Shown here piece after piece: positions 11,744-23,494 of a stretch of DNA of 64,000 nucleotides (position 1 is its first letter; each line of letters opens with the position of its first letter). A program made the position numbers and the translations under genes. The stretch lies in NCBI GenBank assembly GCA_006176705.1, contig QRFJ01002300.1:167539-231538 (forward strand). The letters run 5' to 3'. Under the pieces are notes generated by a model. It was not told the origin of the DNA and searched no databases. It saw nothing but the letters and a program-made list of their open reading frames with translations. Origin of the DNA: Cocos nucifera (lineage: Eukaryota > Streptophyta > Magnoliopsida > Arecales > Arecaceae).

Positions 11744-13044
11744 TTGCTTTCATAATGGAGTATGTTATCACTGTCTGCTTGGAACTCTTTCAGCTAACAG
11801 CACCACCATTGCACAAGGGCAGACTACCTGATGTCGACTTTCGATCATCAATGTTAGATATAAAATTTGAGTCTCTATACCCCAGTACCTGGAGTTCTCT
11901 ATTACCAAAGATTAGAAACATATCCTTAGCTCTTCTCAAGTACTTAAGGATACATTTCACAAAAGTTTAGTGCTCTTTCCCTGAATTTGACTGATACTTG
12001 CTTGCGACACTCATAGCATGGGCGATATCAGGTCGTGTACACAACATGGCATACATGAGACTCCCAATTGCCAAAGCATAAGGGATCTTGTTCATACATT
12101 CAATCTCTTCCAATGTGCTGGGGCATATTTTCTTGGAGAGATGAATTCCATGTCTGAAGGGAATAAGTCTCCGCTTGGAGTTCTCCTTGTTGAATCTCTT
12201 TAGCATCTCCTCTATGTATATCTTCTATGAGAGACCTAGCATCCTCTTTGATCTATCTCTATAGATCTTTATCTTCAAAATAAAGGATGCCTCACCTTGG
12301 TCTTTCATAGAGAACTCCTTAGACAACTATACCTTGATCGAAGTCAATATAGAAATGTCATTTCCAATCAGGAGGATGTCATCCATGTATAATTCAAGAA
12401 AGACAACAGCACTCCCACTGATCTTTTTGAATAACAGCTCCTCCTCATTCTTGATGAAACTAAATAATTTGATTACATCATTGAAATCAGTATTCCAACT
12501 CTGAGATGCTTGCTTTAGTTCATAGATGGATCTTTGCAACTTGCAGACCTTGTGATCACTATCATTAGAAGTGAAATCAAGTGATTGTTTCATATAGATA
12601 TATTCCTCAAGATATCTATTTAAGAATGTTATTTTCACATCCATCTATCATATTTCATAATCAAAATACACTATAATAGCAAGTAGTGTATGGATGGATT
12701 TAAGCATGGCCACTGGTGAGAAGATATCCTGATAGTCAATACCTTTGTATTGACTATACCCTTTCGTCATTAGCCTAGTTTTGAACGTCTCTATATTCCC
12801 ATCTATGCCAATCTATTTTTTGAAGATCCATTTACACCTAATAGATACAATACCTTCAAGTGGATCTAATAAGGTTCAGACTTGGTTCGAGTGCATTGAG
12901 TCAATTTCTGACTTTATTGTTTCTCACCATTTCTCAGAATCGATATCTAATATCCCCTCATCATAGCTTTTGGGATCATCTCTATGAACCCCATTTTCTA
13001 TGAGGAATATTTTTTCTACATCCTCAGACATAAAACCTAAGTAT
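11744..13044 (-). pseudogene. RT and RNase H remnant of element C
   Basis: Read on minus from 13044 down, this holds the RT and the first half of RNase H. The RT palm reads LYMDDILLIGND at about 12360-12395 with YMDD intact, preceded by KVCKLQRSIYELKQAS. The open piece 12327-12644 covers the central RT. The piece 11967-12206 gives the RT-RNase H junction with PYALAIGSLMYAM and CTRPDIAHA. Stops and frameshifts separate them. The upstream part, from the linker (IDSMHS-like), lies at 12645-13044. It ends where A is inserted. Confidence 0.85.
13040..13044. repeat. TSD of element A, left copy (AGTAT)
   Basis: AGTAT directly before the LTR start TGTT; the second copy is at 28962-28966 after AACA. 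The coding frame of C can be followed across these two points. Confidence 0.88.
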
Positions 13045-14357
13045 TGTTATCCCCCTAAGTGATTTTGATGATGACCAAATATTAAAGTACAAGATTATTG
13101 ATAAATTTTTTTTAGTATTCCAAAATTTAAAAGAAATAGAGCTCTTTGACCAAAATAAGGAAAAAATCAAATGCAAGTCAATACAAGCCTAAAAGATCTT
13201 GTTTCATACCAAGTTTCCTTCAAAAATAGCCTTGGAGCAATTTCGAGATGTCTCCAAAATTTTTTGAGAGGTCTCCTAGCTGTTGACATGCTGGCATAGG
13301 GCTCTGGCACAGTTTCGAGAGGACTCGAGATAAGCTCAAGTCATCTCCATCTCAAAGATAGAAACATCAATTCTGTACATTGATATCGAGATGACTCAAA
13401 GTATTCTCGAGAGATCTTGAAGTCATGGCTAGACGTCTCCATCAGAATCGAGAGGTCTCGATCTCAAATGGTAATTTTTTTTCAAAAGCTATTTATCGGG
13501 CAACTGAGAATGAGACATCCCATGGTCAAACTGAGAGATCTCAAAACGGAATGAGACGTTTCAAGATAAATCGAGAAGTCTCGAAACACGACAACAGCCT
13601 TCAATGGATAGTTCCAGTACTTGCTTTTTTCATCTTCAATGGCTAGTTCTCGTCTCTAATGGTCAGATGCAGACTTTTTCTGGATTCTAATCATTTCAAG
13701 CAAGGTGGAAATGGCCCAGATATAAAAGAGAAGTAATACCTTTTAAACAACAAAGAAAGAGAGAAAGCAAGAATGCCCAATTTTTACATGAGCAGATTTT
13801 TCTTCCATCAATTTTCTCTCAAGCATAAAAGTGACCTCAAGAGCATTAACTCCCAGCAACTAAAGAGGCATTCTTCAAGCTTCATCAACAACATCTCAAC
13901 TCATTTAAGGAGCATCGTGAGCATCGTGTGTTGTAAATATGTGATTTCCTTTCTTTGTGTTTTAGGTTTCAGCAAGGGTTGAAACCAAGGGATTGGGCTT
14001 ATCCACCCTATTAATTGGATTGTACTATCTTGATTAAGGCTTGTAAAGGTTTTGGTTGGTGAACCTAAGAAAAAATCAACTGAATTTTGGGATAGTAAAT
14101 CTAGAAAAACTATTTGGCTATAATCTTTAGGAATGATAGTAAATTTTTCAAGAATATTGCTTGGGCAGTGGATGTTGGTACTGGAAGTACACCGAACCAC
14201 TATAAAAGCTTTTGTTTGTATTGTGTGTTTGGCTTTACTCTTGTTAGCTCTCACTGTTCACTCACTCTACATCTAATTAGTTAGGCTTTGCACATAACTA
14301 TTTTAAATTTTTTAAAACCTAATTCACCCCCCTCTTAGGTTGTCTAGCTAGGCAATA
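13045..14357 (+). repeat. 5' LTR of element A
   Basis: It starts TGTTATCCCCCTAAGTGA and ends GGCAATA; the 3' LTR ends GGCAACA, so the last CA has become TA here. Between about 13240 and 13600 the LTR is packed with short palindrome-like words such as GAGAGGTCTC, TCGAGATGACTC and GAGACGTTTC. TATAAAAG is at 13721-13728. Confidence 0.93.
13721..13728 (+). promoter_or_regulatory. TATA box of the A 5' LTR
   Basis: TATAAAAG, conserved at 28329-28336 in the 3' LTR and, reversed, at 31118-31125 in solo LTR D. Confidence 0.65.
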
Positions 14358-14359
14358 AT

Positions 14360-14372
14360 TGGTATTAGAGCC
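14360..14372 (+). promoter_or_regulatory. Primer binding site of element A
   Basis: TGGTATTAGAGCC, two bases after the LTR end, one base off the usual initiator tRNA-Met complement. Confidence 0.85.
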
Positions 14373-14419
14373 TTGGTTCTCTGCTAATTGTTGATCTAAT
14401 CAACTAAGAGAAAAAGATC

Positions 14420-15903
14420 ATGACAACCCAACTAGGGGAATCTTTTAATGAAGGACAGTCCACTAATAGGCCACCTATTTTCAATGGATCCAATTATACC
14501 TATTGGAAAGCTTGCATGCGTATTTTTATACATGCCCTTGATTATGATATATGGAGTGTCATCATTAATGGGCCACACACATCGACAATCATTGTGGACG
14601 GTATGTCTTCTCCTAAGTCAAAGAAGAATTGGGATGAATCAGACAAAAACTTGTTCAACTAAATGCCAAGACAATGAATATCCTTTATTATGCCCTTGAT
14701 GCTAATGAGTTTAACCAAATTTTCACATGCAATACTGCAAAAAAAATTTGGGATAGACTTGAGGTTAGGCATAAAGGGATAAATCAAGTAAAAGAAACTA
14801 AGATTAACATGCTAGTTCATCAATATGAACTATTTAAAATGGATCCAATTGAATCCATCACCAGCATGTATACCAAATTTACTGATTTTATTAATGGTCT
14901 AAAAAGTCTAGGAAAGGTCTATACTAACAATGAATTAGTGAGAAAAATTCTCAGATCATTGACTAGGTCGTGGGAACCCAAGTGATAGCTATTCAAGAGG
15001 CAAAAGATCTGAATAAACTGCCACTTGAAGAGCTCATCGGATCCCTGATGATGCATGAGCTTGCAATAGGATGGCATCATGAAGAAGAGAGCAAGAAGAA
15101 AAAAACCATTGCCCTGAAATCCATGACTGCAAAAGAGGATGATGATCTATCCACCAGTGACGAGAATGATGAAGATATGACCCTGGTGATCAGAAAGTTC
15201 AAAAAATTCATGGAAAGATGAAGACAAAGATTTAAAAAAAGAAGCTTCATTAGAGAAGAATCTAGCAGGGAGAAAGAAAGAAAAAAAAAATAGATCAGCA
15301 CATGTGCTACGAATGCAAAAAACTAGGACACTTTAGGGCTAATTGTCCTCAATTGAAGAAAGCATCCAAAAGAACAAAAAAGAAGTCTATGTTAGCGACT
15401 TGGAGCAATAGCAACGAGTCAAGTTCAGAAGAAGAAAGCCATAATAAAGCAAACTTGTGCTTCATGACACAAGATGAAGAGGTATCTTCTATACCTAATT
15501 TAGAGTTCTCTTTTGATGAACTTCAATATGCATTCTATGACTTAATGAATGATTTTAAGAAGATAAATATAAAAAACAAAAATCTTAAAGAAATGAATCA
15601 AACCCTTGCAAAATAAAAGGAAGAAGCACTTTGTGAACATAACAAATTGAAAGAAGAAAACAAATTCTTAAAGAATGAATTAGATAAATTAAAACCATTA
15701 GTTGACAAATTCACCTACAGCTCTGAAAAATTATAGATGATTTTAAATAATCAAAGAAGAGTTTATGATAAAGCTGGCCTAGGATATAAGCCCAAAGATA
15801 AAACAAAATTCTTAAAGAACTTCTTTACTACATCCTTACAATTAGCACTTCACATATTACTTGTTTTAGTTGTGGTAATGTAGGACACAAGGCAATTGCA
15901 TGC
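14420..15903 (+). pseudogene. gag of element A (frameshifted)
   Basis: The frame opens at ATG 14420. The first 80 codons carry the copia gag N-terminal pattern (RPPIFNGSNYTYWKACMRIF, then YDIW). It shifts frame at about 14660-14674 and again near 14970-14985. The middle piece has the gag-polypeptide core (KIWDRLEVRHKG, then VKETKINMLVHQYELF). A CCHC zinc knuckle, CYECKKLGHFRANC, lies at about 15305-15346 with all four ligands, C-x2-C-x4-H-x4-C. A Lys/Glu/Asn-rich, probably coiled-coil tail follows, with stops at 15614 and about 15736. Gag would package the element RNA. B cuts the tail at 15909. Confidence 0.88.
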
Positions 15904-15908
15904 AATAC
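15904..15908. repeat. TSD of element B, left copy (AATAC)
   Basis: AATAC before TATTGACCCC; the right copy AATAC is at 22079-22083 after CAATA. Confidence 0.85.
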
Positions 15909-17591
15909 TATTGACCCCATGATTGATTTTGATGATTGCCAAACTTTGAGTGTTTGAGTATTTAACCATGTGTTTTATGAGTGGATGTAGATCTTTTCGG
16001 ATATTTAAATTGAAGAATCATTTCAAGAAAAGATCTACAAAAATTCATCAAGTCAAGATTCTTAAAGAAAAGATTTTTCTTAAGTTTTTAAAGATCAGAA
16101 GAAAGAGAGCTCTTTGACTTGAACAAGGAAGACATAAAGTAGAAATCAAATAAAAATCAAATTCTCTTGATTGGTGGAAAAAATCCCTCAAAATAGCCTT
16201 GGAGCAATTTTTGAGACATCTCAAAATTTTTTCAAGAGCTCTCGAGTAGATTAGCATGCCCTAAGTGCTATTCTGGTATGATTTCGAAAGGTCTCGAGAG
16301 AATCTCGAGAGCTCTCAATCTCAGATGACAGAAACCTAGTTTTTATGCTTTAAGAGCAAGAGATCTCATAGAATTTCCAAGAGGTCTCGCAGTCTCCGTG
16401 AGATGTCTCAATTTAGAATCGAGAAGTCTCGAAATCTTATGAGAGGTCTCATAAAAAATTGAGAGGTCTCATTTTGCATGACAGCTTCTCTCGAGAGCTC
16501 TCGATCTCAGATGACAGAAACCTAGTTTTTGTGCTTTAAGAGCAAGAGATCTCATAGAATTTCCAAGAGGTCTCACAGTCTCCGTGAGATGTCTCAATTT
16601 AGAATCGAGAAGTCTCAAAATCTGATGAGAGGTCTCATAAAAAATTGAGAGGTCTTATTTTGCATGACAGCCTTCAACGGATAGTTTTGCAACGGCTATT
16701 TTTCGACCCCAATGGCTATTTTAGGGCTTCCAATGGCTAGAACTCTCACTCCAACCATCTCTAAAGGTATTTAAAGGTAGAGAATCAATTGAAAAGTAAG
16801 GAAAAAGGATTTAGAGAGAATCTTTCATTTTCGGTGAGGAACATTGAATATCCAAAGAAAAGAAAAAAAAGAGAAAAGTTGTGCACAGATTTCAGCGAGC
16901 ATTCAAAACAAGCTTCTCCAACATCTTCCACATCCTCTCAAGCATAATTTGAAGAAAAGTCAAGCTTCAACCGAGCACATCATCAGCTTCCTTTTTAGGA
17001 TTTTATAGAGCTTAAACTATATTTTTTATATTATGCTGAAACTTTACTACTATTTTTTATTTCTTTTCAAATTTCTTTAGAAAAAAAAATTTGGGGATTA
17101 GGCTCATCTAAGCTCAGAATTGGATATTATAGGTTTTGGTTGGTGAGCCTGAAAAACTAACTGGATTGTTAGTAAATTTGAAAAACTAACGATATTAAAT
17201 TTTGGCTAGTGCTCCTATAAAAATCAACTAGGTTTGTTTGTGATCCTGAAAAAATAAAGACACTGTAATCAAGAGTAGATTATAGTAAAAAATCTCAAGA
17301 AAAGCTTGGAGAGTGGACGTAGGTGCAGGTTGCACCGAACCACTATAAATCTTTGTGTGTTTGTGTTGTGCTCTTTTCTTCTTTTCCTTTACATTCCTTG
17401 CATGCTTTTAATTCTTACTTTACTTTCATTATTTAATTTTATTTTTAATTCCGTTGCTTATATTGCATATATTTTAACCACACCACTTAAGTTAAAATCA
17501 AAGCACACACTTGTTTAGAGTTAAATTTAGATAAAATTTTATAAGAACCCAATTCATCCCCCCCCCTCTTGGTTGCTACCTCTGGACAATA
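15909..17591 (+). repeat. 5' LTR of element B (1683 bp)
   Basis: It starts TATTGACCCCATGATTGA and ends GGACAATA. It shares the TTTTGATGATGNCCAAA start region and the TCGAGAGGTCTC palindrome-rich U3 with the A family but is a distinct subfamily. It is longer than its partner because of a 186-bp tandem duplication. Confidence 0.9.
16303..16674 (+). repeat. 186-bp tandem duplication in the B 5' LTR
   Basis: Units 16303-16488 and 16489-16674 are nearly identical; both start TCTCGAGAGCTCTC and contain GACAGAAACCTAGTTTTT. The 3' LTR has one unit (about 20977-21160), so the duplication came after insertion of B. It explains most of the LTR length difference. Confidence 0.88.
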
Positions 17592-17593
17592 AT

Positions 17594-17611
17594 TGGTATC
17601 AAAGTAGGTGC
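17594..17611 (+). promoter_or_regulatory. Primer binding site of element B
   Basis: TGGTATCAAAGTAGGTGC, two bases after the LTR end; a mutated initiator tRNA-Met complement. Confidence 0.75.
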
Positions 17612-17666
17612 TCTATTATTGATTTTTGACCTAATCATCTAGAGCTAAAGATTTTGACAATCCAAA

Positions 17667-18837
17667 ATGAAATCCATCTTTAATGAAGGTCATTCTATTA
17701 ATCATCCTCCACTATTAAATGAATCAAATTATAGTTATTGGAAAGCACGAATGCGCATCTTCATACAAGCATACGATTATAACTTATGAAAGATTATAAT
17801 TGATGGCTCACACCCTCAAAGCATTGAAAGAGCATGATAAGAAAATGGCCCAACTTAATGCTAAGGCCATGAATATATTTTATTGCTTCCTAGATATTAA
17901 TGAGTTTAATATAATTTCTTCATGTATTTTAGCAAAATAGATATGAAAAAAATTGAAAACTATTTTTGAAGAAGCAAATCAAGAAGAAACATCAAGTTCC
18001 CAAGAAGAAAAGAAAGCTCACCCCAACATATGCCTCATGGCTCATTAGGATGAAAAGAAAAATAAGAAGAAGAAATAAAGAAAGAAGAAAGCTTCAATTA
18101 AGGAGGAGCAAAGCAAAGAAAAGAAAGATAAAAGAGAAGAGTAAAAAGTAGACCAGTTATGCTTGATGGATAAAGAGAAAAAATGTATTGCAAATCCTTG
18201 CTTCATGTCTAATGATGATGGGGTAAATATTAATAACTCTTTCGATTTTACTCTTGATGAATTATTTAAAGCCTTTAATGATTTAATGGATGAATATAAA
18301 AAACTAAGGTTGAAAAATAAAGATCTTAAAAAATTCAATCTTACTTTGGCTGAAGAGAAAAATAAAATCTTATGTGAAAAAGAAGATCTTATGAAACAGA
18401 AAAATCTTGCAAAATTTGAAAAATTCTTGGTTAATGAAAAAGAAAAGTTTTTGAAATATGAAAAATATCTTTTGGAAGAAAATATGAAACTAAGAAAAGA
18501 AATTAAAAATTTAAAATTCATGCTTGAAAAGTTTACACTTGGATCTCAAAAGCTTCAATCAATTTTGAATAATCAAAAGACTATTTTCAATAAAGTTGGA
18601 ATTGGTTATAATTCATTAAGAAAATAAAAATTTGTGAAGAGTATGTTTAGCAAAGCTTCATCTAAAAATCATTCAATTATATGTTCTAAATATAACAAAG
18701 TAGACCATAAAATTTTTGAATGTAATACTAAAAGAATTGGTCATACTTTGATTAAGCAAATATGGATTCCAAAAGGAATCATAAGCTCTAACCTCAATGG
18801 ATCCAAGATGGCTTGGGTACTAAAATCTAGTAAATGA
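17667..18837 (+). pseudogene. gag remnant of element B
   Basis: The N-terminal gag pattern (NHPPLLNESNYSYWKARMRIF) is readable from about 17667, with a stop soon after (TGA near 17788). Much of the gag core is deleted. The open piece 18163-18627 encodes a Lys/Glu-rich tail with long heptad-like stretches, probably coiled coil, like the tail of gag in A. The piece 18634-18837 has CSKYNKVDHKIFEC, a decayed zinc-knuckle-like motif, then IKQIWIPKG, the usual segment just before protease. No protease follows. Confidence 0.75.
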
Positions 18838-20169
18838 GTTTGCAGGTACACTAAGGATTCAATAAAACTAAAGGAAGAAAATTCTTTTGATGGATGCCTT
18901 GAAAATAAAAATAGATGGATGATGCTATTGGGTAAAATCTAAACTTTTTTCACATCATGCCATCATTGTTTGATTGATTTTGATGATTTATCATTGCTTA
19001 AAATAATCATACTCTATGAATTGAAAGTTTGATATATTGACTTTAATGATTTGTTAACATGTATGCATATGATAACTCCCCTCATATTTCGATAAGTAGG
19101 ATTGATTTTGATGCTTGCAATAATTTAAATATTTTATTTTTTAAATTAATATACTTTTCTCTATATATCAATGATTGAAATGATTAAACCTGAAATTTAG
19201 CTAGATATTTTAAGCCTTCCCAAATTAATTTTATAATTGATGAATTTAAATTTTAAAAAAAATTGCTTAATTGGGTTTGAATGTCTTAATTGCTAAATTT
19301 ACAATTGAATTAAATTTTGACTTTCCGCATAAGATACCTAACTATCAAAATTCTCTTAAAAATGTGTATGATCTAAGTACTTGAAGATAAGATATTAAAT
19401 TATAAAAAATCAAATGCTTGATTCATAAACAATGCATCCTAGTTTGGTCTTTAAAGTTTTGAAAATCTCCTAGTTGAATTGAACTCATAGAGCCTTCATC
19501 TAGTTTTTTCTTGATTTGATCTTACTCAATTTGATTATCGAAACCCCCCAATTGATTATTTTTTATGATTCTCTAAATTTTCTTGAATATCTCTCTTGAT
19601 CATCAATTTGATTGACTTTTTGATCTTAAAAGAAAATTTATTGATGAACATTCTTATTTTGTTTCAATCGATTGATTTTGAAAATTGAATTTGAGAAATG
19701 ATCGTCTTGAATCTTTTGAAGTTGATATCTAATAAGATGTTTCAAGGAAGTTATCATTTATCTTCAAAGCTAAATTTTTAAAGAGGACTTCAATTTTAAG
19801 TGATTGGTATCAAATATTTTACTATTTTCCATGTATTTGATTGATCTACCTTTTGACAAAAAGAAAAGAATGTCTTTATTTCAATCTGATTTTGCACAGC
19901 TATGTTCTTGATTTGATATCATTTGAGACAAACTCAAAAATACATACCTTTTTTGAATCTAATTGCTTGATATTTCTTAAGAAAAGGAAGAGATGATCTT
20001 TTTGAAGAATAACTAAATTTTTTTTTATGATTTGTCTTAACTAATTTGCTGATATCAATTCAAATTAATTTATCTAAATTAATTTATCTTTATCAATTCA
20101 AAACTAAATTCATTGATATCAAGCTGAACTTGCAAATTAATCTTTAAATGGTAATATTTTGCTTATTAC
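18838..20169 (+). other. Non-coding AT-rich stretch of element B
   Basis: No gag or pol similarity is visible; protease, integrase and the front of RT would be expected here. It is AT-rich, with scattered repeats of GATTGATTTTGATGATT, a phrase also found at the LTR starts. It may be replaced or extremely decayed pol. Confidence 0.55.
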
Positions 20170-20439
20170 ATGAATTTTAAACTATCTCAAATGGATGTTA
20201 AAAGTGCCTTTTTGAATGGTTATATTGCTGAAGAAGCTTTTGTAAAACAATCTCCTGGTTTTAAAAATCACTTACTTTCCAACCATGTGTATAAATTAAA
20301 CAAAGCTCTTTATGGATTTAAGCAAGCACCTAGAGCATGGAATGAACGATTAAACAAAGCTCTTTATCAGGAAAAGAAGTATGTTGTCTATATGCTTGAA
20401 GGATTGATGCTGAAGAAACTTAAAGTTTTGATATTTTAA
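20170..20439 (+). pseudogene. RT fragment of element B
   Basis: About 89 codons with the copia RT signatures QMDVKSAFLNGYI and VYKLNKALYGFKQAPRAW. The reading then turns into an unrelated tail before the catalytic YVDD block, so this RT could not work. It closely matches 24100-24260 of A. Confidence 0.85.
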
Positions 20440-20577
20440 AGGTTAATTGAGAACATTCATAAAGTGTGCATTCATGTGTTTAATCTAGTACTTCATGTCT
20501 TTATGATACATTTAGCAAAATGCATTGAAATACATTATTTATTTTTATTATGCATATACTCAAAGATTTGCCATCAT

Positions 20578-20589
20578 AAAAAAGGAGAT
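20578..20589 (+). promoter_or_regulatory. Polypurine tract of element B
   Basis: AAAAAAGGAGAT-type purine run directly before the 3' LTR, the plus-strand primer site. Confidence 0.7.
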
Positions 20590-22078
20590 TATTGATCCCA
20601 TGATTGATTTTGATGATTGCCAAACTTTAAGTGTTTGAGTATTTAACCATGTGTTTCATGAGTGGATGTAGGTCTTTTTAGGTATTTAAATTGAAGAATC
20701 ATTTCAAGAAAAGATCTACAAAAATTCATCAAGTCAAGATTCTTAAAGAAAAGATTTTTCTTAAGCTTCTAAAGATCAGAAGAAAGAGAGCTATTTGACC
20801 AAAATAAGACATAAAGTAGAAATCAAATAAAAATCAAATTTTCTTGATTGGTGCAAAAAATCCATCAAAATAGCCTTGGAGCAGTTTTCGAGACATCTCC
20901 AAATTTTTTCAAGAGCTCTCAAGTGGACTGGCATACCTAAATGCTATCTGGCATGATTTCGAGAGGTCTCGAGAGAATCTCGAGAGCTCTCGATCTCAGG
21001 TGATAGAAATCCAGTTTTTATGCTTTGAGAGTGAGAGGTCTTGCAGGATTCTCGAGAGGTCTCATAGTTCCCACAAAACATCTTGATTCAAAATCGAGAG
21101 GTATCAAAATCTGGTGAGAGATCTCATGAAAAATTGAGATGTCTCATTTTGCACAGACAGCCTTCAACGGATAGTTTTGCAACAGCTATTTTTTGACCCC
21201 AACGATTATTTTAGAGCTCCCAATGGTTAGAACTCCACTCCAACTATCTCTAAATATATTTAAAGATGGAGAATCAATTAAAAAGTAAAGAAAAAGAATT
21301 TAGAGAGAGAATCTTTCATTTTCGATGAGGAATATTGAATATCCAAAGAAAAAAAAAGAAAAAAGTTGTGCATAGATTTCAGTGAGCATTCAAAGCAAGC
21401 TTCTCCAACATCTTCCACATCCTCTCAAGCATAATTTGAAGAAAAATCAAGCTTCAATTGAGCACATCATCAGCTTTCTCTTTAGGATTTTATAGAGCTT
21501 AAACTCTATTTTTTATATTATGCTGAAACTTTACTTATATTTTTTTATTTCTTTTTAAATTTCTTTGAAAGATAAAAACTTGAAGATTAGGCATGTCTAA
21601 GCTCGAAATTGGACATTATAGGTTTTGGTTGGTGAGCCTGGAAAATCAACTAGGTTGTTAGTGAACCCAAAAAACTAACGGTATTAGATTTTGGTTGGTA
21701 TTCCTATAAAATCAACTAGGTTTGTTTGTGGTCCTAAAAAACAAACATACTGTAATCAACAGTAGATTATAGTGAAAATTCCAAGAGAAGCTTGGAGAGT
21801 GGACGTAGGTGCGGGTTGCACCGAACCACTATAAATCTTTGTGTGTTTGTATTATGCTCTTTTATTCTTTTCCTTCACATTTCTTGCATGTTTTTAATTC
21901 TTGCTTTACTTTCATTGTTTAATTTTGTTATCTTAATTTTGCTGCTTATATTGCATATATTTTAACCACACCACTTAAGTTAAAATCAAAGCACACACTT
22001 GTTTAGAGTTAAACTTAGATAAAATTTTATAAGAATCCAATTCACCCCCCTCTCTTGGGTTGCTACCTCTGGGCAATA
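20590..22078 (+). repeat. 3' LTR of element B (1489 bp)
   Basis: It starts TATTGATCCCATGATTGA and ends GGGCAATA and aligns with 15909-17591 apart from the single copy of the 186-bp unit. AATAC follows at 22079. Confidence 0.9.
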
Positions 22079-22083
22079 AATAC

Positions 22084-22564
22084 AAAAAAATTTAACGAAA
22101 AACTAGTTAAAAGAATTTGGATTCTAAATGAAAACATGACTACTAATCCAAAAGGATCTAAGAAGGGTCGGGTACCTAAAATTGTCATCTAAATTTCCAT
22201 GTAGGAATGCCTTGCAGCTAATGCTAAATGTGAATGGTACTTAGATAGCAACTGTTCAAGGCATATATCGGATAATAAAGAGCAATTCTTCAGGAAGGGG
22301 GAGTAGTCACGTTTGGCGACAATGATAAAGGTAAAATTATTGGTATTGGTAAAATTCAGATTACTCTGTCTATCTTCATAGATTATGTTTTGTTAGTTGA
22401 CAACTAAAAACATAATTTTCTTAGTATTTGTTAGCTATGTGATAAAGGTTATAAGGTTTCATTTGAATCATCCATGCGTATAGTATCTAGTTCCTTAGAT
22501 GATAGCTTAAATTTATTGGATTTAGGCATGGCAACATTTATGTGGTTGATTTATTGAAATCACC
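22084..22564 (+). pseudogene. Protease region of element A
   Basis: The gag-protease linker resumes after B with NPKGSKKGRVPK. The protease active-site region reads CEWYLDSNCSRHIS near 22230-22270; the family has DSG at this place, so the triad is DSN here. Several stops follow. The region to 22564 has no other clear motif. Confidence 0.7.
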
Positions 22565-23494
22565 ATGAAAAGTGGTCAATGCCTAGTTGCTATGAATGCT
22601 AACATGATAGAAACTAAATGGCTTTGGCATCGTAGATTAAGACATACAAGCATGCATACTCTATCAAAATTACTTAACAAAGATTTAGTTAAAGGTTTGC
22701 CCAAATTAAATTTTCATTATGATCATTCATGTGATGCTTGTCAAATTGGAAAATAAACTAGGAGGAGTTTTAAATCTAAAAATGTGATTTCAACTTTTAG
22801 GCCTCTTGAACTAATTCACATGAATTTGTTTAGACCTAATAGGACTACAAGCCTAGGAGGAAAGAAATATGATCTTGTGTCAATTGATGATTTTTTTTGA
22901 TTCACATGGATTTTATTTTTGGCACACAAAGATGAAGTTTTTTCAATATTTTCAAAATTCTATAAAAAAGTTTTGAATGAAAAGAACTCAACTATCGTTT
23001 GTATCCATAGTGATCATAAAGCTGAATTTGAAAACAAATCCTTTGAAGAATTTTGTAATAAACATGAAATTAAATATAACATTTTTGCATCTGGAACTCA
23101 ACAAAATAGAGTTGTTGAAGAAAAAAATAGAACCTTAGTTGATATAGCCCGTACCATGTTATGTGAAGAAAAACTATCCAAATATTTTTGGACTGAAGTC
23201 AATAATACAGCATGTTACATCCTAAATAGAGTTTCTGTTCATCTTATCTTAAGAAAAATCTCCTTTAAGCTTTGGAAAGGAAAAGGATCTAATATTAAAT
23301 ATTTTCATATCTTTGGTTGTAAGTATTTCATTCATAATAATGGCAAAGATAATCTAGGTAAATTTGATGCTAAGATAAATGAAGGTATCTTCCTTGGATA
23401 TTCTACATCTACCAAAGCATATAGGATCTTCAATAAATATTCATTAGTTGTTGAAGAATCTATTCATGTAGTATTTGATGAAACTAATAGCTAA
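22565..23494 (+). pseudogene. Integrase of element A (catalytic Asp lost)
   Basis: The zinc-binding N-terminus reads WHRRLRH...CDACQIGK with the HHCC ligands present. A TAA at 22754 interrupts it, and a TGA lies near 22898. The first catalytic Asp of the D,D-35-E triad is replaced (HMN at about 22819-22827 where HxD is usual). The second Asp (HSDHKAEF) and the Glu (VVEEKNRT) remain. The open piece 22919-23494 runs through the core to the C-terminal domain (FLGYSTSTKAYRIFN). Integrase would insert the cDNA in nuclear DNA. Confidence 0.88.

Larger units (their letters stand above)
15909..22078 (+). mobile_element. Element B: short SIRE-like copia retrotransposon inside A
   Basis: B is 6.17 kb with LTRs of 1683 and 1489 bp, a primer site, a decayed gag, a small RT fragment and a polypurine tract, flanked by AATAC. 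Its termini are TATTG...CAATA, not TG...CA. Integrase, most of RT and RNase H are missing, so B must have relied on proteins from relatives or was deleted after insertion. It must be younger than A, although its LTRs have themselves diverged considerably. Confidence 0.88.

Noticed and set aside
18045..18521. Minus-strand ORF of 158 codons rich in Phe and Ser
   Set aside because: It is the antisense shadow of the Lys/Glu-rich gag tail of B.
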